From Acidimicrobiaceae bacterium (lineage in GTDB: Bacteria > Actinomycetota > Acidimicrobiia > Acidimicrobiales > Poriferisodalaceae): a stretch of 64,000 nt of DNA. The notes below the pieces were generated by a model. It was given only the letters and a program-made list of their open reading frames with translations, made no database searches and was not told where the DNA came from. This document shows, one piece after another, positions 29,419 to 41,295 of this stretch. Where the stretch lies: NCBI GenBank assembly GCA_002719335.1, contig PBHE01000003.1:62001-126000 (forward strand). The letters run 5' to 3'. Every line of letters begins with the position of its first letter. The first letter of the stretch is position 1. The position numbers and the translations under genes are program-made.

Positions 29419-30546
29419 CTAGTCAAGTTCATCGCGAGCTAGCGCAAACACTGCCTCTCTTTCGTGCGACGACAGATCAGGGTCTAAGAGGCGAAGTTCA
29501 GCGGCCTCACGCACTCGAGACAAAACTTCGCTTGCTCCGAACTCTTTTAAGAAAACGTTGGCGAATCTTTTTCTCAACGTTCCGATCAACAGTCGAGCAA
29601 AACGTCCGTTACGTGACACTCCAGTTCGAAGAATCACATAGGTGACAGCAGCATCGAACGCTGAAGAGCCGCGAGCCGATCGGCTCCAGTTCAAGACCAC
29701 TGGTCCACGCGAGCTGATTTTGATATTGCCAGGGTGAAGGTCAAGATGCACTACTGACTTTCCTTCACTTACGCGTTCCCAGTGGGAAGGAGCGGCGACC
29801 GCTCCGAGAGCGCGATGTAACCTCGCCAGGTTCTTCGCGTGTTTGCTCAGTGTCCAAGGCCTCGACGTGAGATCCTCAAGCATTGTGGGCCCGTCGAGCC
29901 GCTCCATAACTATCGATGAAGGCTCTAGTTGTTCCACGAACCTAGGAACCGGAAAGCCCGCGGCGTTGACCGCGACGAGCGCTTCTGCCTCTCGGGATAG
30001 GTCTAACCCTCGAGTGCTTGTTCGAACTACATGCTTGGGTCCGTAATGGCGAAGTTCCCACTCTGAACCAACATTGATTAGACCGCCGGGCTCTAGACCA
30101 AGTCCGGCTTCCTGACGTTCAATAATTCTCCTTCGAAGTCCTCTCAGATTTCGTTTCCAGATACCAGCCAAAATAGGTTTGGCTACCCGCTCTCCGAGTT
30201 TGCCCCCAAAGTGCCATGGCAATTGGATTGATTCATCCCAACAAAATCGGGTGCCCCCGGCATTAGGAACGAGAGTAAATCGACCGAAACCGCTAACGAT
30301 TCCGGCGTGCTGGACACCCATCAGATGGTCCGGTTCCCACTCCAGAACTTCCATGTGGTCGTGAACTCGAAACGGACCCACAGCTGTAAGACAATCAAAA
30401 GTAAGTCCGGCGCCTTCTAAAATTTTTGACGTGACCTGTACGTTTACTGTGTCGATCATCCATTCGCTGTGTTTGGTGACGTCGCGGAGATAGTTCCAGA
30501 CTTCATTTGGAGGCGCCGGAAGATCGATTACGACTCGAATTTCCAT
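29419..30546 (-). CDS. SRPBCC (START-like) domain fused to an APH-like kinase domain
   Basis: A 375-residue two-domain protein. Residues 1-145 resemble a polyketide cyclase/SRPBCC ligand-binding fold (PPNEVWNYLRDVTKHSEWM; GFGRFTLVP). Residues about 160-340 resemble aminoglycoside-phosphotransferase-type kinases: a hinge IVMERLDGPTM, the catalytic loop HLDLHPGNI (Asp269, Asn274), then VVLNWSRS, where the Mg-binding Asp of the usual IDW is Asn286. I do not recognise this combination as a known protein. No membrane segment is seen. It is convergent with meaB, 3 bases apart, and follows a methyltransferase gene on the same strand. Confidence 0.72.
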   Translation of the reverse strand: MEIRVVIDLPAPPNEVWNYLRDVTKHSEWMIDTVNVQVTSKILEGAGLTFDCLTAVGPFRVHDHMEVLEWEPDHLMGVQHAGIVSGFGRFTLVPNAGGTRFCWDESIQLPWHFGGKLGERVAKPILAGIWKRNLRGLRRRIIERQEAGLGLEPGGLINVGSEWELRHYGPKHVVRTSTRGLDLSREAEALVAVNAAGFPVPRFVEQLEPSSIVMERLDGPTMLEDLTSRPWTLSKHAKNLARLHRALGAVAAPSHWERVSEGKSVVHLDLHPGNIKISSRGPVVLNWSRSARGSSAFDAAVTYVILRTGVSRNGRFARLLIGTLRKRFANVFLKEFGASEVLSRVREAAELRLLDPDLSSHEREAVFALARDELD

Positions 30547-30573
30547 CTCTGACTGCCTCCCCTAACCGTAAAG

Positions 30574-31326
30574 TCACCCGTCGATGGGAGCGTAGACCGA
30601 TACATGGTGGTCACTGTTATTCGTGAATGGGGTTTGGCGCCAATCTTCCCAACGTTCTAACAACCTGAGGCCGTGACGGCCCGCGACGTGATCAAGCTCA
30701 GCTGGCGTGCGAACACGGATGCGCCAAGGGCGAAGTGTGATCGCGGTCTCCTTAATCTCCACACTTTGACCTCGTATCAACTTTGATGTCGGCTCGCGGA
30801 TGGTTATGTTCATCACGGTTGCATTGGCGGTGTGCCGAGACTCGGTTCCTCTGGTTGGAAGATCGGGCGAACTAGATGGCACGAAAGCTTCAAGTACGAA
30901 CCGCCCCTCGGGTTCCAGCCGCTCTCTAACGAGTTCTAGGCAACTTTCCTGGTCATTCGGTCCAACCAGGTTGAAGAAGGTGTTATAGGCGCAGAAAATT
31001 ACTCGGAACGGACCCTTGGGAAGCCGGCTAGCCATGTCCATAAGGTGAGTTTCGATTAAATGTGAGTGATCTCGCTTGGCTAGATAATCCAACATGGCAG
31101 AGGAAGAGTCGACACCGCATACTGCAGCGCCCGTTAACGCAATTGGTAGAGCGAGGCGTCCTGTTCCGACCCCTAACTCGAGGATCCTTTGGCCTTGGGC
31201 AAGGCTTGTGACGATGTCAACTGTGCCCTCGATGTCGGTCACATTTTGGTACCAGTCATCGTAGATATCAGCGAATGCATCTCCATAGGTTGAAGTTTGA
31301 TAGTTCGGTGTATTGGAGTGCGCCAT
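30574..31326 (-). CDS. Class I SAM-dependent methyltransferase
   Basis: A 250-residue Rossmann-fold methyltransferase. The SAM-binding motif I is ILELGVGTGRLALP, with the acidic motif II end VCGVDSSSAML and a motif IV region FRVIFCAYNTFFNL. These match the Methyltransf_25/11 type that acts on small molecules, but the substrate is unknown. It is upstream of the SRPBCC-kinase gene by 27 bases on the same strand, so the two may be co-transcribed. It is divergent from the cysteine desulfurase gene. Confidence 0.85.
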   Translation of the reverse strand: MAHSNTPNYQTSTYGDAFADIYDDWYQNVTDIEGTVDIVTSLAQGQRILELGVGTGRLALPIALTGAAVCGVDSSSAMLDYLAKRDHSHLIETHLMDMASRLPKGPFRVIFCAYNTFFNLVGPNDQESCLELVRERLEPEGRFVLEAFVPSSSPDLPTRGTESRHTANATVMNITIREPTSKLIRGQSVEIKETAITLRPWRIRVRTPAELDHVAGRHGLRLLERWEDWRQTPFTNNSDHHVSVYAPIDG

Positions 31327-31361
31327 ACTGCCGCCTCTATTTGGGGCCTAGCCTTAGAGTG

Positions 31362-32504
31362 ATGAAGAGTCCGAACTTAGACCAGCTGGCATACCTGGAC
31401 TGCGCTGCTTCGACCCCTGTGAGGCCCGCCGTTCTTGACGCCATGATGCCTTACCTAACGAACCAATTTGGTAATCCATCGGGTTCCCACCGTTTGGCTC
31501 GATCTTCGAGACGAGCGATCGATGAAGCAAGGGAGGTTTGCGCTGCTTTGCTTGATTTCGACCCTCACGGGATTGTCTTTACCAGCGGCGGAACGGAATC
31601 TGACAACCTAGCAATTCATGGTGCCTGCGGTTCTTCAGGCGTAGCTGCGTGTCCCGCTACTGAACATCACGCAGTTCTGTACCCGGTGGAGTCACATAGC
31701 GGACGGATCATCAAAGTCACTCCCGAGGGTGATGTAGACCTGGAACATCTCGAAGCTGTCCTTGATGACGACGTCTCGGTTCTGTCAGTCATGCTGGTCA
31801 ACAACGAGTCTGGGCGGGTGGTCGACCTCGAACCCATCGCGGACGTTCGCGATCGGCGAGCACCGCAAGCACTTCTCCATACGGACGCTGTTCAAGCGGT
31901 CAATTGGGTAGACATAGCGAAAGCCGCTTCGCGAGCAGACCTGATGTCGCTTAGCGGACATAAGTTTGGCGCCCCCAAAGGAGTTGGTGTGCTCGCGACT
32001 CGTCCCCACGTTGATTTGACAGCGCAGCTCCTAGGCGGAGGGCAGGAAGCAGAACGTCGAAGCGGAACCCACAACACCGCAGGAATTGTGGCTTTAGGAG
32101 CCGCTTTGCAGGCCCTCGACGAATCTCGAACGGATGAAATTCAACGGCTCGGACTGCTGTGTAATCGTCTTGCTGAAGGGCTGGTCGCGGCTGTACCCGG
32201 TTGTCACGAGACGATCTCAAAATCGCGAAGAGCTGCTGGTCTCCTTCAACTTCTTATCGAGGATGTTGCAAGTGAAGCCTTGCTTGTCCTTCTCGAACGT
32301 TTTGATCTGATGGCCTCTGCAGCGGCCTCCTGCGCATCTGGTGCTATGGATCCTTCACACGTGCTTGCTGCAATGGGCGTTGACCGGGTTGCTGCAGCCG
32401 GCTCATTACGGTTGTCGCTTGGTTGGTGTACCGAAGAGTGGGAAATCGATCGTGCGCTCGAAGTCATCCCGAAGTGTGTTGAACAAGTGCGAGGTTCGGC
32501 GTGA
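31362..32504 (+). CDS. Cysteine desulfurase (NifS/IscS family)
   Basis: PLP enzyme that removes sulfur from cysteine and passes it on as a persulfide. YLDCAASTPVRP opens the protein, TSGGTESDNLAIHG and the PLP lysine motif SLSGHKFGAPKGVG follow, and the persulfide cysteine lies in ASCASGAMDPSHVL. The frame is open from 31275, but that overlaps the divergent methyltransferase; the ATG at 31362 gives 380 residues. It overlaps mnmA by GTGA, so it very likely supplies sulfur for tRNA thiolation. Confidence 0.92.
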   Translation: MKSPNLDQLAYLDCAASTPVRPAVLDAMMPYLTNQFGNPSGSHRLARSSRRAIDEAREVCAALLDFDPHGIVFTSGGTESDNLAIHGACGSSGVAACPATEHHAVLYPVESHSGRIIKVTPEGDVDLEHLEAVLDDDVSVLSVMLVNNESGRVVDLEPIADVRDRRAPQALLHTDAVQAVNWVDIAKAASRADLMSLSGHKFGAPKGVGVLATRPHVDLTAQLLGGGQEAERRSGTHNTAGIVALGAALQALDESRTDEIQRLGLLCNRLAEGLVAAVPGCHETISKSRRAAGLLQLLIEDVASEALLVLLERFDLMASAAASCASGAMDPSHVLAAMGVDRVAAAGSLRLSLGWCTEEWEIDRALEVIPKCVEQVRGSA

Positions 32505-33529
32505 GTCGTGTCTTAGTGGCGATGTCAGGCGGCGTCGATAGTGCCGTGACCGCTGCGCTCCTCAAGCAAGAGGGACACGATGTCACGGGTGTGACTCTCA
32601 AGCTTTGGGGCGGTCCTCAAGATCAAGGGTGCTGTTCGGTCTCTGACGTGGATGACGCTCGTCGCGTCGCTCAACAGCTAGACCTTGACCATTTTGTTTT
32701 TAATTATGGCGATGAATTTGACGAGCACGTCGTCGAACCTTACGTCGACGCTCATGCACAGGGGCTCACGCCTAACCCATGTATCGAATGCAATCGGCAC
32801 ATTAAATTTGATGCTCTCCTGGATCGAGCCCGAAGGTTAGGGTTCGACGCGTTAGCTACCGGTCACCACGCAAGAATCATCGAAACCGACCACGGACTAA
32901 GAATTGCTCGAGGTGTCGACCAAACGAAAGACCAGTCCTACGTCCTGTACATGATTCCCCAGGACGATCTAACAATCCTCAAATTTCCAGTTGGCGAAAT
33001 GACCAAGACGCGAGTTCGAGAACTAGCTGGTCGGCTGGGCCTTCGTTCTGCCAACAAGCCGGACAGCCAGGATGTTTGTTTCATCACCGCGTCAGAAGGA
33101 CGTGCTCGCTTTCTATCTGACCGCCTTGACGTGCACCCAGCCGAGATCGTCGATACAGAAGGAAAAAACCTTGGTTCTGTCAACGCGGTTGAGTTAGTCA
33201 CTATTGGTCAAAGGAAAGGGCTTGATTTGGGCGGCAATGCCGAACGCTCCTATGCAATAGAGGTTGATGTGCCTTCTCGCCGTGTCGTCGTAGGTGATGC
33301 CCAGGATCTCCTCTCGCAAACGGTGCGCCTCACCGATCACATTTGGGCAGGGCAACCCTATTTTGGGCTAATCGACGCTCAGATAAGCGCTCACGGTGAG
33401 CAAGCCCCCGCGCAAGTCAACGCAGACGGCTCCATGCGTTGGCTCGAAACGCGTAGAAAAGTTGCCCCCGGTCAGGCCGTCGTCTTTTATGAGAATGACG
33501 CCGTCGTTGGTGGCGCAACTGCCCGTTAA
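32501..33529 (+). CDS. mnmA: tRNA-specific 2-thiouridylase
   Basis: Installs the 2-thio group on U34 of tRNAs for Lys, Glu and Gln. The 342-residue protein has the PP-loop ATP motif AMSGGVDSAV, the catalytic cysteine in TPNPCIECNRHIKF and the second cysteine in DSQDVCFI. It starts with GTG at 32501 inside the end of the cysteine desulfurase gene, indicating translational coupling of the sulfur donor and acceptor. It is convergent with a membrane protein gene. Confidence 0.95.
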   Translation: MSRVLVAMSGGVDSAVTAALLKQEGHDVTGVTLKLWGGPQDQGCCSVSDVDDARRVAQQLDLDHFVFNYGDEFDEHVVEPYVDAHAQGLTPNPCIECNRHIKFDALLDRARRLGFDALATGHHARIIETDHGLRIARGVDQTKDQSYVLYMIPQDDLTILKFPVGEMTKTRVRELAGRLGLRSANKPDSQDVCFITASEGRARFLSDRLDVHPAEIVDTEGKNLGSVNAVELVTIGQRKGLDLGGNAERSYAIEVDVPSRRVVVGDAQDLLSQTVRLTDHIWAGQPYFGLIDAQISAHGEQAPAQVNADGSMRWLETRRKVAPGQAVVFYENDAVVGGATAR

Positions 33530-33532
33530 AAC

Positions 33533-36550
<3,018 letters not shown>

Positions 36551-36559
36551 GTCTCTTGT

Positions 36560-37024
36560 TCAAAACGCGGTCCAACACCACCGGTAATCGATGTTGTCGA
36601 CCTTGACGTCGATCAGAGGTACAGCTATTACATGAGCGCACACCTCACCAGTTCGTATTTCAACGACCGCCAAGCCCTCACCGGGCGAGAAAAAAAATTC
36701 CCCGAGCTGGCGAGTGCCTGCGCTTAACTGGTCATCGGGAATTGGTACCCCATCGATCGTTAGCGCAGGTTGCCAACCTGGGCTTAGGGAAACACCCACT
36801 AACCCCTGCCGGGGAGCCTGATCTCCTTCTTGTGGGATCACCGCTAAAAGCCCAGTAGGAAAAGTCGAGGGCTGCGAAGCCCCCCTGCTTGTCGAGGCGA
36901 CCCAAACGATGACCACTAGTAACAACACCACAACGACCGTCACGGTCGAAGCAACACCTCTTCGTAGCGTCCAGTTGACAGTGAAGCCGTTCGAAGATTC
37001 GTCGCCGTTTGGGGTGTCATCCAC
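36560..37024 (-). CDS. Hypothetical single-pass membrane protein, divergent from the PASTA protein
   Basis: A 154-residue protein with a short cytosolic N-terminus, one strong membrane helix (about residues 26-44, rich in Val and Leu) and an outside domain of about 110 residues. That domain has two cysteines, in EVCAHV and RWCW, which could form a disulfide, and a likely beta fold. I do not recognise it. It starts with GTG at 37024, 79 bases from the start of the divergently read PASTA pseudokinase gene, so the two may share a control region. It is convergent with ligA. Confidence 0.65.
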   Translation of the reverse strand: MDDTPNGDESSNGFTVNWTLRRGVASTVTVVVVLLLVVIVWVASTSRGASQPSTFPTGLLAVIPQEGDQAPRQGLVGVSLSPGWQPALTIDGVPIPDDQLSAGTRQLGEFFFSPGEGLAVVEIRTGEVCAHVIAVPLIDVKVDNIDYRWCWTAF

Positions 37025-37103
37025 TGGAACATCATGACCGAATTGAGCGGCCGTTGGAATTTGGCGCCCCGATCAGCCGCATTCGTAGCGGTACTGTCGA
37101 GAT

Positions 37104-38969
37104 GTGGAGCTAGGTCAGACAAACCAGTGGGTTGGTCGAGTATTAGACGACCGTTACCGGTTACTTTCCTACAACGTTCATGGCCGCGGTTGGAACGAGT
37201 ACCACGCGCGAGACCTAAACACCAACGATCTAGTGTCAATCAAGATCTTGACTGCCTCAATTTCTGAAGACGTCGAGTTTCTCAGACGGCTGACATCGGA
37301 TATAGCGACAGCAAATTCCATCATTCATCCCCACGTCCAACGTGTGCTCGATTGGGGCCGGTCGGCTGAAATTGTCTACTTGGTTACTGAAACTTTTCAA
37401 GGCGCTAGCTTGCAAGTGCTACTGGATAGAGGTCACTCATTAACAGTGGCTCAAGCAACAAGGCTTGGCTTCGAAATTGCCTCAGGGTTAACTGCCCTTC
37501 ACCAATTAGGCCTTTGCCACGGTGACATCTCGCCCTCCAACCTGCTTATAGGTACCGACGGATCAAGCAAGCTAGCCGGTTTTTTTCTGGCAAATGCGTT
37601 TAGTGCTGCTGAAGCTGGACGACTTTCCGTTGTTGGAACTGGTCTCATCGAACCGTCGGTCAAATTCGCGGCACCGGAAACGTTGTCGGGGAATGGTGGG
37701 CCCGAATCTGACGTTTATTCGTTGGTTGCTACCCTCGTCGCCGCAATCAGTGAAGAAACGGGTGAATCTGACAAGACACGGAGGAAGCTTTCGAATGGGG
37801 AACGAGACCAGGACTTGAAGATTCCCGCTGAATTCGATCGCGCCACCAAGATTCTGAGCGAGGCAGGGCGCTTTGAAGCGTCGCTGCGTTGCGACGCCGT
37901 ATCGTTGACCGAAGGTTTGGTTGACGCCACGAAAGGTTTCACGAAGCCGGCGAACATCAGCATCCCCGAAGATCTCTTAATTGGACCTGACAGCGCCCCT
38001 GCCGCTTACAGTGCCGAGCGTCACCGCTCCAACGGATCCTTGAGACCGAAATGGCGCCCGGCCCGCAAGCTAGGGGCCACCGTGGCTCTCGTATTTGCGT
38101 TGCTGTCCGCAGGAACTGCGTGGGCAGTTAGCAGCGTTCGACCTCAAGGACTTCGCGCTCATCTTGTACAGCAGTACACAGGCCGCACCGTCGGCGAAGT
38201 ACGAGCTATCGCAGATTCGCGCTCATGGGTTCTCGATGAAGATCAAGTGCGAACCGACGACTTGCCGGCAGGCATTGTCTTAGCCCAAAGGCCCGCGCCC
38301 GGTCGCCGCCTAGCAGAAGGAGAGATGCTTGTTGTTGAGGTTGCAAGTGGCCCACGCCTTCGAATGACCCCACTCGTTCTGGGATTGTCGACCGCTGCAG
38401 CTGTGGCTCGACTTGAGACAAAGGGCTTCGAAGTTGACCTTGTTCAGCCGCTCTATGACGAAGAGATTGTTGCCGGTGAAGTCATCAAAGTATTGATCGA
38501 CGGGGAGCCGGCATTGGGCGGTGGTTTAAGAGAGCCGGGAGCGAGAGCAGTGCTCGTGGTTTCTGGAGGGCCTGTTCCTCGCACAGTTCCGCAACTGATT
38601 GGGCTCGATCTCGGTAATGCCGAGCAAGTATTGAACGACCTTCAACTTAGAATTGCTAGACCATTAGGGCGAGAACCCAGTGAGACAGTCACCGAAGGCA
38701 CCGTCGTGGGCCAAGGTTTGACGCCGGGGCTACTCATAGACAGAGGATCCGAAGTTTCGCTGACCGTTTCTTCAGGCCCGGACCTCCAAGAAGTTCCCGA
38801 TATGCGTGGACTGACCGTGTTCGATGCCGAGCGCCGGTTGGCTGAGGTAGGGCTCCAACTTGGTGAAATCAGAGGCGATGGTCTCGAAGTTCAGGGAACC
38901 GAACCCGCGGCTGGGACTTTCTTGCCGCCGGGCACCTCAGTTCTTCTCTGGGCTCCCCTGCAAGACTAA
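37104..38969 (+). CDS. PASTA-repeat membrane protein with a pseudokinase domain
   Basis: A 621-residue protein with the layout of actinobacterial PknB: an N-terminal kinase-like domain (about 17-280), a membrane helix (about 323-342) and four outside PASTA repeats (about 346-415, 417-488, 492-558, 560-617). The VAIK lysine is kept (K47), as are the loop Asp and Asn (CHGD, D141; N146) and APE (190-192). HRD reads HGD and the Mg-binding DFG reads GFF (159-161), so the metal aspartate is lost and the glycine loop is irregular. Kinase activity is doubtful. PASTA domains in relatives bind peptidoglycan fragments or lipid II. This is probably a sensor or scaffold for cell-wall control. Confidence 0.82.
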   Translation: MELGQTNQWVGRVLDDRYRLLSYNVHGRGWNEYHARDLNTNDLVSIKILTASISEDVEFLRRLTSDIATANSIIHPHVQRVLDWGRSAEIVYLVTETFQGASLQVLLDRGHSLTVAQATRLGFEIASGLTALHQLGLCHGDISPSNLLIGTDGSSKLAGFFLANAFSAAEAGRLSVVGTGLIEPSVKFAAPETLSGNGGPESDVYSLVATLVAAISEETGESDKTRRKLSNGERDQDLKIPAEFDRATKILSEAGRFEASLRCDAVSLTEGLVDATKGFTKPANISIPEDLLIGPDSAPAAYSAERHRSNGSLRPKWRPARKLGATVALVFALLSAGTAWAVSSVRPQGLRAHLVQQYTGRTVGEVRAIADSRSWVLDEDQVRTDDLPAGIVLAQRPAPGRRLAEGEMLVVEVASGPRLRMTPLVLGLSTAAAVARLETKGFEVDLVQPLYDEEIVAGEVIKVLIDGEPALGGGLREPGARAVLVVSGGPVPRTVPQLIGLDLGNAEQVLNDLQLRIARPLGREPSETVTEGTVVGQGLTPGLLIDRGSEVSLTVSSGPDLQEVPDMRGLTVFDAERRLAEVGLQLGEIRGDGLEVQGTEPAAGTFLPPGTSVLLWAPLQD

Positions 38970-39219
38970 TTCCACCCGACTCTTCGCTCAGACTGTCGTC
39001 AATATGATGCCCGTATTCGACCGATTGGTTGAATTCACCTCATCAGCAGGGCGTCGATCGAAGCGATTGGGGACCAAAGACCAGAGGGTCTCCTCGACGA
39101 CGTTGCGGTCCTTTGAAAACGGAATTCGACTGAAGTGGGTGCTTGCCGCGCGAAAAGTATCTTGAGCTTTGCCCCCAGTTATCGATTCGGACCGAAAGTC
39201 GCCCCTTAGAATTCTGTAG

Positions 39220-39543
39220 ATGGCATCGGGAAACAGCCCAGCGCGCCTGTCGCGGATCGAGAGTCGAGAGCGCAACACGAAATGGCTCAACCCGCCTATG
39301 TTCATAGATATGTCGCAGTGCATAAGTTGCGACGCCTGCCTGCGAGCTTGCCCGCCGAACTTTGGTGCCATTTTCAACCACGGCATCGACGTCATCATTC
39401 TCCCCGAGCTGTGCTCGGGCTGCGACAAGTGTCTTGAACCCTGCCCTGTGGATTGCATCTATCCTCTTCCCGCTGGTGAGTGGCAGCCCGCGCCAGAAGA
39501 TTGGTGGGACGAACCCTTGAGCGGAAATGACCCCTACGTGTGA
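39220..39543 (+). CDS. Dicluster ferredoxin (2[4Fe-4S])
   Basis: A 107-residue electron-transfer protein with two full four-cysteine motifs: CISCDACLRACP and CSGCDKCLEPCP, both of CxxCxxCxxxCP form, so it should bind two [4Fe-4S] clusters. A basic N-terminus of about 26 residues and an acidic, Trp-rich C-terminus flank the core. The ATG at 39220 has a TAGAAT (39207-39212) at the distance of a -10 box, which suits a leaderless transcript; an internal ATG at 39298 is the alternative. It lies just before gatC, but its redox partner is not visible. The 250 bases before it hold no gene I can support. Confidence 0.85.
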   Translation: MASGNSPARLSRIESRERNTKWLNPPMFIDMSQCISCDACLRACPPNFGAIFNHGIDVIILPELCSGCDKCLEPCPVDCIYPLPAGEWQPAPEDWWDEPLSGNDPYV

Positions 39544-39565
39544 ACTTTTTCGGAGACTAAGCAAC

Positions 39566-39868
39566 ATGACTCAACCCCTCTCACGAGATCTCGTCGCTCA
39601 CATTGCGTCGTTGGCACGAATCGAACTTAATGATGAAGAAATCGCTCATTTCACTGAGCATCTCGAGAAAGTTCTCGAACACGTTGGCCAGTTAGAAGCT
39701 CTTGATCTTGAATCGGTGGCTCCGATGTCACACCCATATCCACTATCGAACGTATTAAGAGATGACTCCGTAGGAGCAACCGTTGCCCGCGAAGAAATAT
39801 TGGCGCAGGCTCCAGATGCCTCGGAGGGGCAATTTCGTGTGCCGCCCGTGTTGGGAGAATCATCTTGA
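39566..39868 (+). CDS. gatC: Asp/Glu-tRNA amidotransferase subunit C
   Basis: Small subunit that holds GatA and GatB together. Starting from the ATG at 39566 it has 100 residues, with the typical N-terminal helix (VAHIASLARIELNDEEIAH), the LEKVLEHVGQLEALDLESV segment and the MSHPYPLSNVLRDD loop. The frame extends upstream to 39527, overlapping the ferredoxin gene, and that part is not conserved. It overlaps gatA by four bases. Confidence 0.93.
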   Translation: MTQPLSRDLVAHIASLARIELNDEEIAHFTEHLEKVLEHVGQLEALDLESVAPMSHPYPLSNVLRDDSVGATVAREEILAQAPDASEGQFRVPPVLGESS

Positions 39869-41295
39869 ACTCCGCACAAAGTTTGGCCTCAGACATTCGA
39901 GAGGGTCGAAAAAGCGCCGTCTCCGCCTTAGAGGAGCACCTCGAAGCTATCGAATTGCGAGAGCCCGAGGTGCATGCCTTCAACCTGATCGCACGCGAGA
40001 AGGCCGTCGAAGCCGCCGAAAGAATAGATCAAGCAGTTGCGTCTGGCCGTGACCCGGGACCTCTTGCAGGGGTCCCAGTTGCCTTAAAAGACAACTTGTG
40101 CACCCGAGGTCTGGCGACCACATGTTCATCGCGGATTCTTGAGGGATGGGAGCCGCCTTACGATGCGACAGTGGTCGAACGCCTAGCTGCCGCTGGAGCT
40201 GTCGTCATTGGAAAAACGAACCTTGACGAATTTGCTATGGGTAGTTCAACCGAACACTCAGCATTTGGCCCGACACGAAATCCCCACGACGTCACCCGCG
40301 TACCCGGCGGTTCAAGTGGAGGATCGGCCGCAGCGGTGGCCGCGGGTTTCGCCCCCATTTCATTGGGTTCCGACACAGGCGGGTCGATCCGGCAGCCTGC
40401 GGCTCTCTGCGGTGTCGTGGGTGTGAAGCCAACTTATGGACTAGTCAGCCGATATGGGCTCATCGCCTTCGCTTCCTCATTTGACCAGATCGGGCCGTTC
40501 GCAAACAATGTCGCAGATGCGGCACTAACCCTTGAGGTGATCGGAGGCCATGATCCGCTAGATAGCACCTCGATCCCTTCTCCAGTACCAGATCTCAGGA
40601 GGAACCTAGACCGCGGTGTTGACGGCCTTCGGGTGGGGGTAGTTCGAGAACTCCTCGAAGGCATCGACGAAGACGTTGTGTCCCGTGTACACGAAGTAGC
40701 TGACTTGTTTAGCGATGCGGGTGCCGTTGTTGATTTCGTGTCCGTGCCTGCTGTGGAGTACGGGCTAACTGCTTATTATCTCATCGCCCCTGCCGAAGCT
40801 TCAAGCAACCTGGCTCGTTACGACGGTGTTCGTTACGGAATGAGAGCGGAGGGCGCAGACGTAAAACTGATGAATTCGAGTACACGCCGAAGGGGATTCG
40901 GTGACGAAGTCATTGCGAGGGTGATGCTCGGAACATTTGCATTAAGCGCCGGGTATTACGATGCGTACTATGGCAAGGCGCAGAAGGTACGCACCCTGAC
41001 GAGACGTGACTTCGACGTTGCTTACTCGAACCATGACGTTCTTTTGTCGCCAACTTCTCCATCCGTTGCCTTCCGGTTTGGGGAGCGCTCAGACCCTATG
41101 ACTATGTACCGCTGCGACACCTGCACCGTCCCAAGCAACCTCGTTGGCGACCCGGCAATGTCTATTCCCTTTGGATCTGGCGCCTATGGCATGCCCGTAG
41201 GTGTTCAAGTTATGGCTCCCCAACTGGGGGAGTCGCTCATGTTTCAAACTGGGTCGTTCATCGAGTCGCAGGCCCCTGAGGGAGGCACCCCGTGA
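39865..41295 (+). CDS. gatA: Asp/Glu-tRNA amidotransferase subunit A
   Basis: The glutaminase subunit that releases ammonia for GatB. The amidase-signature triad is visible: Lys in VALKDNLCT, the cis-Ser in GGSSGGSAAAVAAG and the nucleophilic Ser in SDTGGSIRQPAA. At 476 residues it is full length. It starts with TTG at 39865, overlapping the gatC stop. With gatB and gatC it forms one operon. Confidence 0.95.
   Translation: MNSAQSLASDIREGRKSAVSALEEHLEAIELREPEVHAFNLIAREKAVEAAERIDQAVASGRDPGPLAGVPVALKDNLCTRGLATTCSSRILEGWEPPYDATVVERLAAAGAVVIGKTNLDEFAMGSSTEHSAFGPTRNPHDVTRVPGGSSGGSAAAVAAGFAPISLGSDTGGSIRQPAALCGVVGVKPTYGLVSRYGLIAFASSFDQIGPFANNVADAALTLEVIGGHDPLDSTSIPSPVPDLRRNLDRGVDGLRVGVVRELLEGIDEDVVSRVHEVADLFSDAGAVVDFVSVPAVEYGLTAYYLIAPAEASSNLARYDGVRYGMRAEGADVKLMNSSTRRRGFGDEVIARVMLGTFALSAGYYDAYYGKAQKVRTLTRRDFDVAYSNHDVLLSPTSPSVAFRFGERSDPMTMYRCDTCTVPSNLVGDPAMSIPFGSGAYGMPVGVQVMAPQLGESLMFQTGSFIESQAPEGGTP

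Noticed and set aside
38970..39219. Possible small gene in the 250-base gap before the ferredoxin
   Set aside because: The open frames there continue from the overlapping pseudokinase gene or lack start signals and any recognisable protein pattern.
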